DNA of 64,000 nucleotides from Piscinibacterium candidicorallinum (GCF_047549485.1 NZ_CP180191.1:1674001-1738000), one strand, 5' to 3'. Shown: positions 52,859-62,288, numbered from the stretch's first letter. Numbers and translations are program-made. Notes: generated by a model not told the origin, from the letters alone.

Positions 52859-53584
52859 TCAGCCGATCAGAAACACCGCCGGGCGTTTGCCCAGATCGGG
52901 CAGCGGCAGACGTTTCCATTGCTCAACGCTCGCGCTGCGGATCCATTCGCTGGGCGCGGTCAGGTCGCAGGCCACGGCCAGGCGCGTCTGGCCATGCAGG
53001 GTGGCAAGCAGGCTCTCCAGCATGGCGGCGTTGCGGTAAGGCGTTTCGATGAAGAGCTGCGTGGCCTTGTCGCGCCGCGCTGCCTGTTCAAGTTGCCTCA
53101 GCTTCTGCTGGCGCTGCGTCGCATCCGTCGGCAGATAGCCGTGAAAGGCGAAGTGCTGGCCGCTCATGCCGCTGGCCATCAGCGCCAGCAGCAATGACGA
53201 CGCACCCACCAGCGGGCGCACCGGCGCACCCAGTGCGTGCGCCGCCGCCACCACGGCCGCGCCGGGGTCGGCCACACCGGGGCAGCCGGCTTCGCTCATC
53301 AGGCCCACGTGCTCTCCCGCCTTGAGCAGGGCCAGTGGCGCGGCCAGATCAGTCTGCCCGTGCTTGTCCAGCTCGAACCAGCGCAGCTCGGCCATCGGGC
53401 GCGGGTGGCCGAAGCGCTTCACAAAGGCGCGCGCCGTCTTGGCGTTTTCCACCACGAAGGCGTTCAGCCCCTGCACGATGTCGCGCACGTCGGCCGGCTG
53501 CGTCGCAGTGTCCGGCGCGTCTTCGGCCAAGGGCACCGGAATCAAGTAGAGCGTGCCCGTCGCCGGTTGTGCGGAGTCACGCAT
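52859..53584 (-). CDS. SAM-dependent tetrapyrrole-methylase-fold protein, RsmI-like
   Basis: The 241-residue protein has GTLYLIPVPL at the start, the SEAGCPGVADPGAAVVAAAHALG loop, and RPLVGASSLLLALMASGMSGQHFAFHGYLP, which resemble the RsmI family that 2'-O-methylates C1402 of 16S rRNA. It is shorter than RsmI (about 285) and lacks its C-terminal part, so it is likely a paralogue of unknown target. Its start overlaps the end of yceF by eight bases. Confidence 0.82.
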   Translation of the reverse strand: MRDSAQPATGTLYLIPVPLAEDAPDTATQPADVRDIVQGLNAFVVENAKTARAFVKRFGHPRPMAELRWFELDKHGQTDLAAPLALLKAGEHVGLMSEAGCPGVADPGAAVVAAAHALGAPVRPLVGASSLLLALMASGMSGQHFAFHGYLPTDATQRQQKLRQLEQAARRDKATQLFIETPYRNAAMLESLLATLHGQTRLAVACDLTAPSEWIRSASVEQWKRLPLPDLGKRPAVFLIG

Positions 53585-54203
53585 GCGCTGCTCCCGTGGC
53601 CAGCGCCAGCGTGTCCACGCCCGCGCGGCGCAGCATGGCCAGCACGGTCAACACCGGCAGGCCGATCAGCGAGCTCGGGTCGGCAGATTCGATGCGCTCG
53701 ATCAGGTGCTGGCCCAGCGCCTCGGACTTGATCGCGCCGGCGCAGTCCAGCGGCTGCTCGGCGGCGACATAGCGCTCGATCTCCGCGTCCGAATAGTCAC
53801 GCAGCTGAACCCGCACCTCATCGAGTGCAGCCTGCAGCGCTGCCACGTTGGAGGCGACAGCCACGCCCGTGAACACGGTCAGCGCCGCGCCACGCATTGC
53901 AGCCAGTTGCGCCACAGCACGCTGCGCCGTCCCCGGCTTGCCGACGGGCTGCCCGGCATGGTCGATCACCTGATCCGATCCGATCACGAACAGGCGCGAT
54001 CCCGGCGCGGCGGACGCCAGCGCCAAGGCCAGACCAGCCTGCGCCTTGGCCTGCGCGAGCCGCAGCGCCAGCGCTGCAGGGGTCTCGCCAGCCAGGGGCG
54101 CTTCGTCCACCTGCGGCGCAAGCACCTCGAAGCGCAAGCCGGCGCGGGCGAGCAGTTCGCGGCGATAGCGCGAGGTGGAGGCGAGAACCAGGGTGGGATT
54201 CAT
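53577..54203 (-). CDS. yceF: Maf-family nucleotide pyrophosphatase, YceF type
   Basis: The 208-residue Maf protein hydrolyses modified nucleoside triphosphates; the YceF subtype prefers m7GTP. It shows LVLASTSRYRRELLARAGLRFEV (the S-x-R-R motif), VIGSDQVIDHAGQPVGKPG and the late SPSSLIGLPVLTVL-type segment (here DPSSLIGLP). Subtype is inferred from its place next to yceD-rpmF-plsX, as in E. coli. ATG 54203. It is divergent from yceD and overlaps the RsmI-like gene. Confidence 0.9.
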   Translation of the reverse strand: MNPTLVLASTSRYRRELLARAGLRFEVLAPQVDEAPLAGETPAALALRLAQAKAQAGLALALASAAPGSRLFVIGSDQVIDHAGQPVGKPGTAQRAVAQLAAMRGAALTVFTGVAVASNVAALQAALDEVRVQLRDYSDAEIERYVAAEQPLDCAGAIKSEALGQHLIERIESADPSSLIGLPVLTVLAMLRRAGVDTLALATGAAHA

Positions 54204-54335
54204 TGTTGGTTTGCAGAGCTGCAGGGAGTGTGAACGCGCCGAGGCGGCGCCGGGCGGCCGATAATACGAGTGTGGGGGCGCGTCGCTGACTGTGCGGCAC
54301 ACCCCGAACGCAAGCGACCTGGAGTGCTGACGCCC

Positions 54336-54962
54336 GTGCCTGTCTGGATCGATCTGTTCCGTTTCTGCGAGGAAGGCCGCTCGCAGGACGGCGAATGCCT
54401 TGTTCGCGATCTGCCGCGCCTGGGCGGTGAAACCGCAGAGCTGTCTGCGCCCGTGCGCTGGCAGGCCGCCGGCCGTATCGAGACCCTTGCCGGCGTGTAC
54501 GACGAGCAGGGCGCACCGCGCCGCCGCCGGGCCCTATATCTGGCGGCGCAGACGCAACTGACGCGCGATTGCGACCGCTGCGGTCAGCCCATGCAGGTGC
54601 CAGTCGATCTGCGGTCCCGCCTCGAGGTGTTCGATACCGAGGACGAGGCCGACGCGGCGGCCATGGAAGCTGCTGATGACGAATTCGACCCCATCGTTGG
54701 CGCGCGCAAGTTTGACCTGCTGGCTCAGGTGGAAGAAGAAATCCTGCTCGAACTGCCGGCTGGCGTGACGCACGAGGTCTGCCCGCAGCCCGTCGCGTCG
54801 AGCAGCACGGCGCCCCAACGCGTTGCTGGACAGGCAACTGCCGACGCGGCGCCGCAAGAAGCCCCCGTGGCCGGAGATGGGCGAACGGTGCGCCCCTTCG
54901 CGCAGCTCGATGCCCTACTCAAGGCTGGCGCGGCGCAGACTGGGCGCAAGAGCAAAAAATAG
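54336..54962 (+). CDS. yceD: YceD/DUF177 protein, 23S rRNA accumulation factor
   Basis: The 208-residue protein of the DUF177 family has the metal-type motif CDRCGQPMQVPVDLRSRLEVF and the acidic segment AADDEFDPIV...FDLLAQVEEEILLELP. In E. coli and plants YceD affects 23S rRNA. Start GTG 54336 (PVWIDLFRF) follows GGAG; earlier GTG starts are in frame. A long Ala-rich insert precedes the C-terminal PFAQLDALLK. It leads the rpmF-plsX-fab cluster. Confidence 0.88.
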   Translation: MPVWIDLFRFCEEGRSQDGECLVRDLPRLGGETAELSAPVRWQAAGRIETLAGVYDEQGAPRRRRALYLAAQTQLTRDCDRCGQPMQVPVDLRSRLEVFDTEDEADAAAMEAADDEFDPIVGARKFDLLAQVEEEILLELPAGVTHEVCPQPVASSSTAPQRVAGQATADAAPQEAPVAGDGRTVRPFAQLDALLKAGAAQTGRKSKK

Positions 54963-55202
54963 GTTAAAATCAACGTTTTAGCTCGATCCAGATTGAGCTC
55001 GGTGACCAAGCCCTGAAAGCTCCAAGGCTTTCAAGGCTGCATGGCGAGGCCCCGGCCCGCAAGCACCGTGCATCCGCAGCCGCACCGCGGTTCTGCAAGA
55101 TCTGAAGGGCGATCCGGTTCATGCCCAGGTCAGGTTGCGCGCACGAAAGCGTGCAGTGCGATGACCGAGCAGCGCCCAACACAGTTTCATTTCGGAGTCA
55201 TC

Positions 55203-55385
55203 ATGGCCGTTCAACAGAACAAGAAGTCGCCGTCCAAGCGTGGCATGCACCGCTCGCACGACTTTCTGAACAACCCGCCCACCGCCGTGGAGCCCAGCAC
55301 CGGCGAAACGCACCTGCGTCACCACATCAGCCCCAACGGTTTCTACCGTGGCCGCAAGGTCGTCAAGACGAAGGCTGACGAATAA
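55203..55385 (+). CDS. rpmF: Ribosomal protein bL32
   Basis: The 60-residue protein begins MAVQQNKKSPSKRGMHRSHDFL and has the bL32 pattern, with THLRHHISPNGFYRGRKV at the end. It lacks the zinc cysteines, as is normal in proteobacteria. It follows yceD by a 240-base gap that begins with a possible -10 (GGTTAAAAT at 54963) and may include its own promoter. Confidence 0.96.
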   Translation: MAVQQNKKSPSKRGMHRSHDFLNNPPTAVEPSTGETHLRHHISPNGFYRGRKVVKTKADE

Positions 55386-55435
55386 GTCTGCGTGGCATTG
55401 GGTTCTCCAGCTTCAATGCCCCAACCGTTGCTCAC

Positions 55436-56530
55436 ATGGCATCCCTGATGCCAGCCACCCCCGCTGAGCAGCGGTCTGCCTCGATCGCCGTCGATTGCAT
55501 GGGCGGCGATCATGGGCCGAGCATCACGGTGCCGGCCTGCATCAGCTTCGCACGCGCCCACCCGAATGATCGGCTGATCCTCGTCGGCCGTCGCGAGGCC
55601 ATAGAGCCGCTGCTCGCAGTCGCAGGTTCAGCGCTGCCCAACATCTCTGTGCACCACGCATCCCAGGTCGTCGAAATGGACGACCCGGTTGAGGTCGCCC
55701 TGCGTAAGAAGCGCGATTCCTCCATTCGCGTCGCCGCGACCTTGGTCAAGGAGGGCGAGGCCGCCGCCTGCGTCAGCGCCGGCAACACCGGCGCGCTCAT
55801 GGCCATCAGCCGCTACGTGCTCAAGACCCTGCCGGGCATCGATCGCCCCGCGATCGCCACGGCCATGCCCAATGTGCTGGGCCGCGGCACGGTAGTCTTG
55901 GACCTCGGCGCCAATGCCCAGTGCGAGCCCGAACATCTTCTGCAGTTCGCCGTCATGGGCTCGGCCCTGGCCACAGCGCTCACTGATGAGGAGCGGCCGC
56001 GCATCGGCCTGCTCAACATCGGTGAAGAGGTCATCAAGGGCAATGACGTCGTCAAGCGTGCCGGCGAGTTGCTGCGTGCAAGCGAACTGAACTTCATCGG
56101 CAACGTGGAAGGCAATGACATTTTCCGCGGTGTGGCCGATGTGGTGGTCTGCGACGGCTTCACGGGCAATGTTGCCCTCAAGAGCACCGAGGGCGTGGCG
56201 CAGATGATCAAGGCGATCATCGCGGAGGAGTTCGGACGCGGGCTGATCTCCAAGGCCCTGAAGCTGGTGGCCGCGCCCGTGCTGCTGCGTGTGCGCTCAC
56301 GGGTTGACCATCGCCGCTACAACGGTGCGGCCTTGCTGGGACTCAATGGCGTGGTCATCAAGAGCCACGGCAGCATGGATGCCTTCGGTTTCGAAAAGGC
56401 GCTGGAGAAAGCGCACGAAGCCGTTACCCATCGCATGCTCGAGCAAATCACAAGAACACTGGAGCCTCTGCGCAGCGTGCTGCATGCCACCGCGGGGAGC
56501 GAGGCTCCGGTCGAGGAGACCATGCAATGA
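55436..56530 (+). CDS. plsX: Phosphate acyltransferase PlsX
   Basis: PlsX makes acyl-phosphate from acyl-ACP for phospholipid synthesis. The 364-residue protein has IAVDCMGGDHGPSITVPA, EAAACVSAGNTGALMA, VVVCDGFTGNVALKSTEG and the C-terminal RYNGAALLGLNGVVIKSHGS. ATG 55436 is used; ATG 55448 is close by. It follows rpmF by 50 bases and overlaps fabH by ATGA. Confidence 0.97.
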   Translation: MASLMPATPAEQRSASIAVDCMGGDHGPSITVPACISFARAHPNDRLILVGRREAIEPLLAVAGSALPNISVHHASQVVEMDDPVEVALRKKRDSSIRVAATLVKEGEAAACVSAGNTGALMAISRYVLKTLPGIDRPAIATAMPNVLGRGTVVLDLGANAQCEPEHLLQFAVMGSALATALTDEERPRIGLLNIGEEVIKGNDVVKRAGELLRASELNFIGNVEGNDIFRGVADVVVCDGFTGNVALKSTEGVAQMIKAIIAEEFGRGLISKALKLVAAPVLLRVRSRVDHRRYNGAALLGLNGVVIKSHGSMDAFGFEKALEKAHEAVTHRMLEQITRTLEPLRSVLHATAGSEAPVEETMQ

Positions 56531-57510
56531 GCGCTGCGCGCTTTGCAAAGATCGTTGGCACGGGTTCGGCGCTGCCGCGTAACGTGGTGAGCAACGCGGC
56601 CTTGGCCGAGAAGCTCGCTGCACAAGGCGTCGAAACCTCCGACAGCTGGATCGTCGAGCGCACCGGTATCCGCCAGCGCCATATCGCTGCGCTGGAAGTC
56701 ACCTCGAGCGAGCTGGGTACCCAGGCCGCGCTGGCTGCCTTGCAGGCCGCCGGCATGCAGGCCAAGGACATCGATCTCATCATCTGCGCGACATCGACGC
56801 CAGACTTCGTCTTCCCCAGTACCGCCTGCCTGATCCAGGCCAAGTTGGGCGTTGCAGGCGGCGCCGCATTTGACGTCCAGGCGGTCTGCAGCGGCTTTGC
56901 CTACGCCATGGCGACCGCAGACGCGTACATCCGCACCGGGCTTGCAAATAACGCGCTGGTCATCGGTTCGGAAGTGTTCTCGCGCATCCTGGACTGGAAC
57001 GACCGTACGACCTGCGTGCTCTTTGGTGACGGCGCCGGCGCCGTGGTGCTGGCGGCCAGTGAGTCCCCGGGCATCCTCGCCAGCCGACTGCATGCGGACG
57101 GCTCGCAGCAGCACATCCTGCGCACCGCGGGCAATGTGTGTAGCGGCGCCATCGTCGGTCATCCCTTCCTGACTATGGACGGTCAGGCAGTGTTCAAGCT
57201 GGCTGTGCGCGTGCTGGACGAAGTTGCTCGCGAAGTCGTGACCGCGGCCGGCATGCAACTCGAACAGATCGACTGGCTCATTCCGCACCAGGCGAATGTG
57301 CGCATTCTGTCGGCGACTGCCAAAAAGCTGGGGCTGCCGGAGTCGAAGACGATCGTGACCGTCGATCAGCACGCCAACACATCGGCCGCATCCATTCCCC
57401 TGGCGCTGGACCTGGCAGTGCGCGATGGTCGCATCCGCCCGGGCCATCATGTCCTGATGGAAGGTGTGGGTGGCGGCTTTACCTGGGGCGCCGTGCTGGC
57501 TCGCATGTAG
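56527..57510 (+). CDS. fabH: 3-oxoacyl-ACP synthase III
   Basis: FabH starts fatty-acid synthesis by condensing acetyl-CoA with malonyl-ACP. The 327-residue protein has IVERTGIRQRHIA, the catalytic Cys in FDVQAVCSGFAYAM, His in DWLIPHQANVRI and Asn in HANTSAASIPLAL. It overlaps plsX (ATGA). The usual C-x-H-x-N triad is complete. Confidence 0.98.
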   Translation: MSAARFAKIVGTGSALPRNVVSNAALAEKLAAQGVETSDSWIVERTGIRQRHIAALEVTSSELGTQAALAALQAAGMQAKDIDLIICATSTPDFVFPSTACLIQAKLGVAGGAAFDVQAVCSGFAYAMATADAYIRTGLANNALVIGSEVFSRILDWNDRTTCVLFGDGAGAVVLAASESPGILASRLHADGSQQHILRTAGNVCSGAIVGHPFLTMDGQAVFKLAVRVLDEVAREVVTAAGMQLEQIDWLIPHQANVRILSATAKKLGLPESKTIVTVDQHANTSAASIPLALDLAVRDGRIRPGHHVLMEGVGGGFTWGAVLARM

Positions 57511-57592
57511 CGCACCGGCTCCCGCGCCGTGCGGGTTGCGGCCATACGACGGCTTCACAGAACAACAACACACAACAAGGAAGATCATCGCG

Positions 57593-58522
57593 ATGAAGAT
57601 TGCCTTCGTCTTTCCCGGTCAGGGCTCGCAGTCCGTCGGCATGCTGGACAGCTTCGCTGACAACGCCGTCGTGCAGGACACCATGGCGCAGGCTGACGCG
57701 GCCCTCGGTGAGTCTCTTTCGGGGCTCATCCGGCAGGGGCCGGCCGAGCAACTGAACCTCACCACTCACACGCAGCCCGCGATGCTCGCCGCCAGCGTGG
57801 CCATCTATCGCGCATGGCGTGCGGCAGGTGGCGCTGCACCGGAGCTGGTGGCGGGACACAGTCTGGGGGAATTCACGGCGTTGGTTGCTGCGGGCGCGCT
57901 GTGCTTTGAAGACGCCGTGCGCGTGGTGCGAGCCCGAGCCAACGCCATGCAGGACGCCGTACCGGTGGGCACCGGGGCGATGGCCGCGATTCTTGGCTTG
58001 AGCGACGATGAAGTCCGTGCCGCTTGCACAGATGCGGCTGGAGCCGGTGTGGTTGAAGCGGTGAACTACAACGCCCCGGCGCAGGTGGTGATCGCCGGCG
58101 CCAAGGCCGCCGTTGAGAAGGCCTGTGAAGCAGCCAAGGTGCGCGGCGCCAAGCGGGCCTTGCCGCTGCCCGTGTCGGCCCCATTTCACTCCAGTCTCAT
58201 GCAGCCTGCCGCCAAGGTGCTGGAAGGTGTGCTTGCCGGCGTGGCCGTGAAGTCGCCGGAGGTCGCGCTTATCAATAATGTGGATGTCGCGATTGTGTCT
58301 GACCCGGCAGCGATCCGAAGCGCATTGGTGCGCCAGGCGGCCGGCGCAGTGCGCTGGGTCGAAACCGTCCAGAAGATGCAGCAGGGCGGCGTGACGCATG
58401 TGGTGGAGTGCGGGCCGGGCAAGGTTCTTCAAGGCCTGTGTAAACGGATCGCCCCTGAACTGCAGGCACTGTCCGTCAGCGACGCCGCCAGTCTGAGCCA
58501 AACCTTGGAGGCGCTGAAATGA
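57593..58522 (+). CDS. fabD: Malonyl-CoA:ACP transacylase
   Basis: FabD transfers malonyl groups to ACP. The 309-residue protein has AFVFPGQGSQSVGML, the nucleophile GHSLGEFTALVAAGAL, and PVSAPFHSSLM with the catalytic His. ATG 57593 gives MKIAFVFPGQ. The stop overlaps fabG by ATGA. Confidence 0.98.
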   Translation: MKIAFVFPGQGSQSVGMLDSFADNAVVQDTMAQADAALGESLSGLIRQGPAEQLNLTTHTQPAMLAASVAIYRAWRAAGGAAPELVAGHSLGEFTALVAAGALCFEDAVRVVRARANAMQDAVPVGTGAMAAILGLSDDEVRAACTDAAGAGVVEAVNYNAPAQVVIAGAKAAVEKACEAAKVRGAKRALPLPVSAPFHSSLMQPAAKVLEGVLAGVAVKSPEVALINNVDVAIVSDPAAIRSALVRQAAGAVRWVETVQKMQQGGVTHVVECGPGKVLQGLCKRIAPELQALSVSDAASLSQTLEALK

Positions 58523-59265
58523 GTTACTCCGTTGATCTTCAAGGCGAAGTGGCGCTGGTCACCGGCGCGAGTCGCGGTCTGGGCGCGGCCATTGCACAGT
58601 TGCTCGCGCAGTCGGGTGCCAAGGTCATTGGCACTGCCACGAGCGAAGCGGGTGCGCAGGCCATCACCGCTGCGCTTGGCCCGTTCGGCGGGCGGGGGGC
58701 CGTCCTCAACGTCACGGAACACGCCGCTGCAGAGGCACTGGTTGAAGAGATCCAGAAGGCTGACGGCAAGTTGTCCATTCTTGTGAACAACGCCGGCATC
58801 ACGCGTGATGGTCTGGCGATGCGCATGAAGGACGACGACTGGGACGCCGTTGTGCAGACCAACCTGAGTTCGGCGTTCGTGCTGTGCCGCGCAGTCATGC
58901 GCGGCATGATGAAGGCGCGCCACGGGCGCATCATCAACATTTCGTCCGTGGTGGGCTCAATGGGCAATGCTGGTCAGGCCAATTACGCCGCGGCCAAGGC
59001 TGGGCTGGAAGGCCTGACCAGAGCGCTTGCGCGTGAACTGGGTGGCCGCAATGTCACCGTGAACGCCGTGGCGCCGGGCTTTATTGACACGGACATGACG
59101 CGCTCTCTGACGGAGCAGCAGACAGCCGTGATGCTGCAGAACATCCCGATGGGGCGCTTCGGTCAACCCGAAGATGTAGCGGGTGCCGTGCTATTTCTTT
59201 CGTCGCAGCTCGGCGGCTACGTCAACGGCTGCACGCTGCCGGTCAACGGTGGGATGCATATGTAG
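58519..59265 (+). CDS. fabG: 3-oxoacyl-ACP reductase
   Basis: FabG reduces 3-oxoacyl-ACP with NADPH. The 248-residue SDR has the TGASRGLGAAIA dinucleotide loop, NNAGITRDGL, the Ser in NISSVVGSMGNAGQ and the YAAAK catalytic pair (NYAAAKAGLEGL). It overlaps fabD and precedes acpP. Confidence 0.98.
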   Translation: MSYSVDLQGEVALVTGASRGLGAAIAQLLAQSGAKVIGTATSEAGAQAITAALGPFGGRGAVLNVTEHAAAEALVEEIQKADGKLSILVNNAGITRDGLAMRMKDDDWDAVVQTNLSSAFVLCRAVMRGMMKARHGRIINISSVVGSMGNAGQANYAAAKAGLEGLTRALARELGGRNVTVNAVAPGFIDTDMTRSLTEQQTAVMLQNIPMGRFGQPEDVAGAVLFLSSQLGGYVNGCTLPVNGGMHM

Positions 59266-59283
59266 CTACTGGCAGTTGAATTG

Positions 59284-59311
59284 CCTAGAGAGCTTGCTCT
59301 AGGTGTTTGTT
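59284..59311 (+). terminator. Hairpin between fabG and acpP
   Basis: CCTAGAG (59284-59290), loop AGCTTG, CTCTAGG (59297-59303), then TGTTTGTT. It may end part of the upstream transcript; acpP usually also has its own promoter. Confidence 0.5.
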
Positions 59312-59349
59312 AAACTCTTACGGTTATTCCAATAGCTCTGGAGGAGCGA

Positions 59350-59592
59350 ATGAGCGATATCGAACAACGTGTCAAGAAGATCGTGGCCGAGCAGCTGGGT
59401 GTTGCTGAAGCCGACATCAAGAATGAGTCCTCGTTTGTGGACGATCTGGGTGCCGACTCTCTTGATACCGTTGAGCTCGTCATGGCACTCGAAGACGAGT
59501 TCCAGTGCGAGATTCCCGACGAGCAGGCTGAAAAGATCAAGACCGTTCAGCAGGCCATCGACTACGTCACAAGCAACCTGCCCAAGGCCTGA
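59350..59592 (+). CDS. acpP: Acyl carrier protein
   Basis: The 80-residue acidic protein contains the phosphopantetheine site GADSLDTVELVMALEDEF with Ser near residue 37. GGAG lies seven bases before the ATG, a strong site that suits the very high expression of ACP. Confidence 0.98.
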   Translation: MSDIEQRVKKIVAEQLGVAEADIKNESSFVDDLGADSLDTVELVMALEDEFQCEIPDEQAEKIKTVQQAIDYVTSNLPKA

Positions 59593-59683
59593 AGTTCATC
59601 ATCACCGGTGCGTGCGGATCGCGGCTTGCCGCAGCGTGCGCCGGAGCAGGTGAAGTCCGCCAGCCTTGAGTCGTGAGGTGCAG

Positions 59684-59713
59684 CAGGGCCCGGCATCCGG
59701 GCCCTGTTCATTT
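59684..59713 (+). terminator. Hairpin between acpP and fabF
   Basis: CAGGGCCCGG (59684-59693), loop CAT, CCGGGCCCTG (59697-59706), then TTCATTT. A partial terminator here would keep acpP transcripts in excess of fabF. Confidence 0.75.
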
Positions 59714-59736
59714 GTGGAACGCTTTCGGAGAACGCA

Positions 59737-60975
59737 GTGAGTCGTCGTCGAGTTGTAATCACCGGCCTTGGGCTCGTGACCCCCTTGGGCAATGATGTGC
59801 ATTCCAGCTGGAACGCAGCGCTGGCGGGCACGCCTGGGATCACCCGAATCACCAAGTTCGATCCGGCCAACTTCTCCGCCCAGATTGCGGGCGAAGTGAA
59901 GGGTTTCGACATCGGCGCCTACCTGCCGCCAAAGGAAGCCCGTCACATGGACACCTTCATCCATTACGGGCTTGCCGCGGGCATGCAGGCCTGGCGCGAC
60001 TGCGGCCTGGAAGCCACCGACGAAAACCGCGAGCGTATCGGGGTGGCCATCGGCTCGGGCATCGGCGGCCTGCCGATGATCGAGGCCAATCACTCGGACT
60101 ACCTGGAGCGTGGGGCGCGCCGCATTTCGCCGTTCTTCGTACCCGGTTCGATCATCAACATGATCTCGGGCCACTTGTCGATGCACTTCGGGCTGATGGG
60201 CCCAAACGTGGCCATCGTCACCGCTTGCACAACGGGGCTGCACTGCATCGGCGACGCCGCGCGCATGATCCAGTACGGCGATGCGGACGTGATGGTCGCA
60301 GGCGGCGCGGAAGCGACCGTCTCGCCTCTGGGCATCGGCGGTTTTGCGTCGATGCGGGCCTTGTCCACTCGCAACGATGACCCTGCAACCGCCAGCCGCC
60401 CTTGGGACAAGGACCGCGACGGCTTCGTCATGGGCGAGGGCGCTGGTGTCGTCGTGCTTGAGGAGTACGAGCACGCCAAGCGCCGCGGCGCAAAGATTTA
60501 CGCAGAGCTTGCCGGCTATGGCATGAGCGCGGATGCAGGGCATTTCACCGCGCCTCGTGAAGACGGCGCCGGTGTGGCACGCTGTACGACCAACGCCATT
60601 CGTGACGCAGGCCTGAATCCGGCGGATATCGACTACGTGAACGCGCACGGCACCTCCACGCCCCTGGGCGACGTGGCCGAGACGGTGGCACTCAAGCGCG
60701 CCTTCGGAGATCACGCATCGAAGCTCGCGATCAGCTCGACAAAGTCCATGACCGGCCACCTTCTGGGCGGTGCTGGCGGGATCGAGTCCGTATTCACCGT
60801 GCTTTCCGTACACCATCAGGCCGTGCCGCCGACGATCAACCTGCACAACCCGGATCCGGCCTGCGATCTGGACTACGTGCCCAACACGGCCAGACAGATG
60901 CCCATTCGCGCCGCGATCAACAATAACTACGGTTTTGGCGGCACAAACGGCTCATTGGTGTTCGCCCGGGTCTGA
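59737..60975 (+). CDS. fabF: 3-oxoacyl-ACP synthase II
   Basis: FabF elongates acyl-ACP. The 412-residue protein begins with GTG and has VVITGLGLVTPLGNDV, the Cys in AIVTACTTGLHCIGDAA, His in YVNAHGTSTPLGD and His in STKSMTGHLLGGAGG. All catalytic residues are present. It is 144 bases after acpP. Confidence 0.98.
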   Translation: MSRRRVVITGLGLVTPLGNDVHSSWNAALAGTPGITRITKFDPANFSAQIAGEVKGFDIGAYLPPKEARHMDTFIHYGLAAGMQAWRDCGLEATDENRERIGVAIGSGIGGLPMIEANHSDYLERGARRISPFFVPGSIINMISGHLSMHFGLMGPNVAIVTACTTGLHCIGDAARMIQYGDADVMVAGGAEATVSPLGIGGFASMRALSTRNDDPATASRPWDKDRDGFVMGEGAGVVVLEEYEHAKRRGAKIYAELAGYGMSADAGHFTAPREDGAGVARCTTNAIRDAGLNPADIDYVNAHGTSTPLGDVAETVALKRAFGDHASKLAISSTKSMTGHLLGGAGGIESVFTVLSVHHQAVPPTINLHNPDPACDLDYVPNTARQMPIRAAINNNYGFGGTNGSLVFARV

Positions 60976-61058
60976 ACCGGAGAGCGGGGCACGTGTCCTT
61001 CTGTAGACTGTGCCCTTCTCCCGGGCGAACCCGCGCCTGAACTCCAAGACCAGAGCCG

Positions 61059-61685
61059 TTGAACCAAAAAGCGGACCCCCCAGCCTCCAACCCTGATCGC
61101 GACGCCGACGCGTTGCTGGTCGAGCGCGTCCAGCGGGGCGACAAGAAGGCCTTCGAGCTGCTCGTCATCAAGTACGAGCGGCGCATCCATCGCTTGCTGT
61201 CGCGAATGATTCGGGATCCCGCCGAGTTGGAAGACGTCGCGCAGGAGGCCTTCATCAAGGCTTACCGGGCGCTACCGCAGTTCCGCGGCGACAGCGCGTT
61301 CTACACCTGGCTGTACCGGATTGCCGTGAACACGGCCAAGAATGCCCTTATGGCATCTGGGCGTACTCAGGCGACCTCGCTGGATCAGGGTGACGGCGAT
61401 GAAACTTTTGCCGAGCCTGAACATCTGAGGGACATCAATACACCGGAGTCAATGCTCGCCACCCGGCAGGTTGCCGAAACCGTCAACCGCGCCATGGCGG
61501 CACTCCCGGACGAACTGCGCACTGCCATCACGCTGCGCGAGATCGAAGGCATGAGTTACGAGGACATCGCCGAAGCGATGGGGTGTCCGATCGGTACGGT
61601 ACGTTCGCGTATTTTCCGGGCGCGAGAAGCCATTGCGGCGGAACTGAGGCCGCTCTTGGGCACATCGGAAAACAAGAGGTGGTAG
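61059..61685 (+). CDS. rpoE: ECF sigma factor RpoE/AlgU
   Basis: The 208-residue sigma factor directs envelope-stress genes. Region 2 is DADALLVERVQRGDKKAFELLVIKYERRIHRLLSRM...DVAQEAFIKAYRALPQFRGDSAFYTWLYRIAVNTAKN, and region 4 is LPDELRTAITLREIEGMSYEDIAEAMGCPIGTVRSRIFRAREAI. The start is TTG 61059 (MNQKAD), with no ATG nearby. rseA, rseB and degP follow. No convincing autoregulatory promoter was seen. Confidence 0.95.
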   Translation: MNQKADPPASNPDRDADALLVERVQRGDKKAFELLVIKYERRIHRLLSRMIRDPAELEDVAQEAFIKAYRALPQFRGDSAFYTWLYRIAVNTAKNALMASGRTQATSLDQGDGDETFAEPEHLRDINTPESMLATRQVAETVNRAMAALPDELRTAITLREIEGMSYEDIAEAMGCPIGTVRSRIFRAREAIAAELRPLLGTSENKRW

Positions 61686-61689
61686 CAAT

Positions 61690-62274
61690 ATGAACCAAGC
61701 AGTTAACGCGGCGGGCGCCGCCGCGGGCCTTCACGTCGAGTACGCGGAACGGATCTCTGCAACGCTGGACGGCGAGGGGCGCCCCGACGATCTGGACGCT
61801 GTGCTCGCAGGTCTTCGAGCGCAGGGGCCCGATTCGCGCTGGAACGAATACCACCTCATCGGCGACTTGCTTCGTAGTGCCGAGCTTCAACCGGTTCGCA
61901 CCGGGTTCTCTGCGTCGGTCATGGATCGGCTGGAGGCCGAGCCGACCGTGCTGGCACCGACTGCGCGCGGTGCACGGCGCGGAGTGTGGGTTCGTTGGGG
62001 CTTGCCCGGCGCGTCGGTGGCGGCGGCGGCCGCGCTGATCTGGGTGGCGGTGCCTCGCATTGCGGGCACCACAGGAGAGCCGGCTGTGGTCAATGCATCT
62101 GCTTCCGGTACCTCGGCACAGCCGCAGGCCGTGGTGGTGGCGCAGGACGTGCCGCTTGAGTCGGCGGGCGTCGATCGGTATCTGATCGCGCACCAGCAAG
62201 TCTCGCCGAGCGCCAATCGCCACGGCATCGCGCCGATGACCCGCGCTGTGTCCTACCCCGTCTCGCAACGCTGA
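61690..62274 (+). CDS. rseA: Anti-sigma-E factor RseA
   Basis: The 194-residue protein holds the sigma-binding N-terminal domain (ERISATLDGEGRPDDLDAVL...DSRWNEYHLIGDLLR), one membrane helix at about residues 103-122 (LPGASVAAAAALIWVAVP) and a periplasmic tail. It starts four bases after the rpoE stop with GGTGG upstream. Proteolysis of RseA frees the sigma factor under envelope stress. Confidence 0.92.
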   Translation: MNQAVNAAGAAAGLHVEYAERISATLDGEGRPDDLDAVLAGLRAQGPDSRWNEYHLIGDLLRSAELQPVRTGFSASVMDRLEAEPTVLAPTARGARRGVWVRWGLPGASVAAAAALIWVAVPRIAGTTGEPAVVNASASGTSAQPQAVVVAQDVPLESAGVDRYLIAHQQVSPSANRHGIAPMTRAVSYPVSQR

Positions 62275-62288
62275 ATCCCTGTCTCTCC

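Noticed and set aside
60974..61004. Possible autoregulatory sigma-E promoter before rpoE (GAACCG ... TCTGT).
   Set aside because: The spacing is about 20 bases and the -35 is poor; a GAACTC at 61039 is too close to the start codon.
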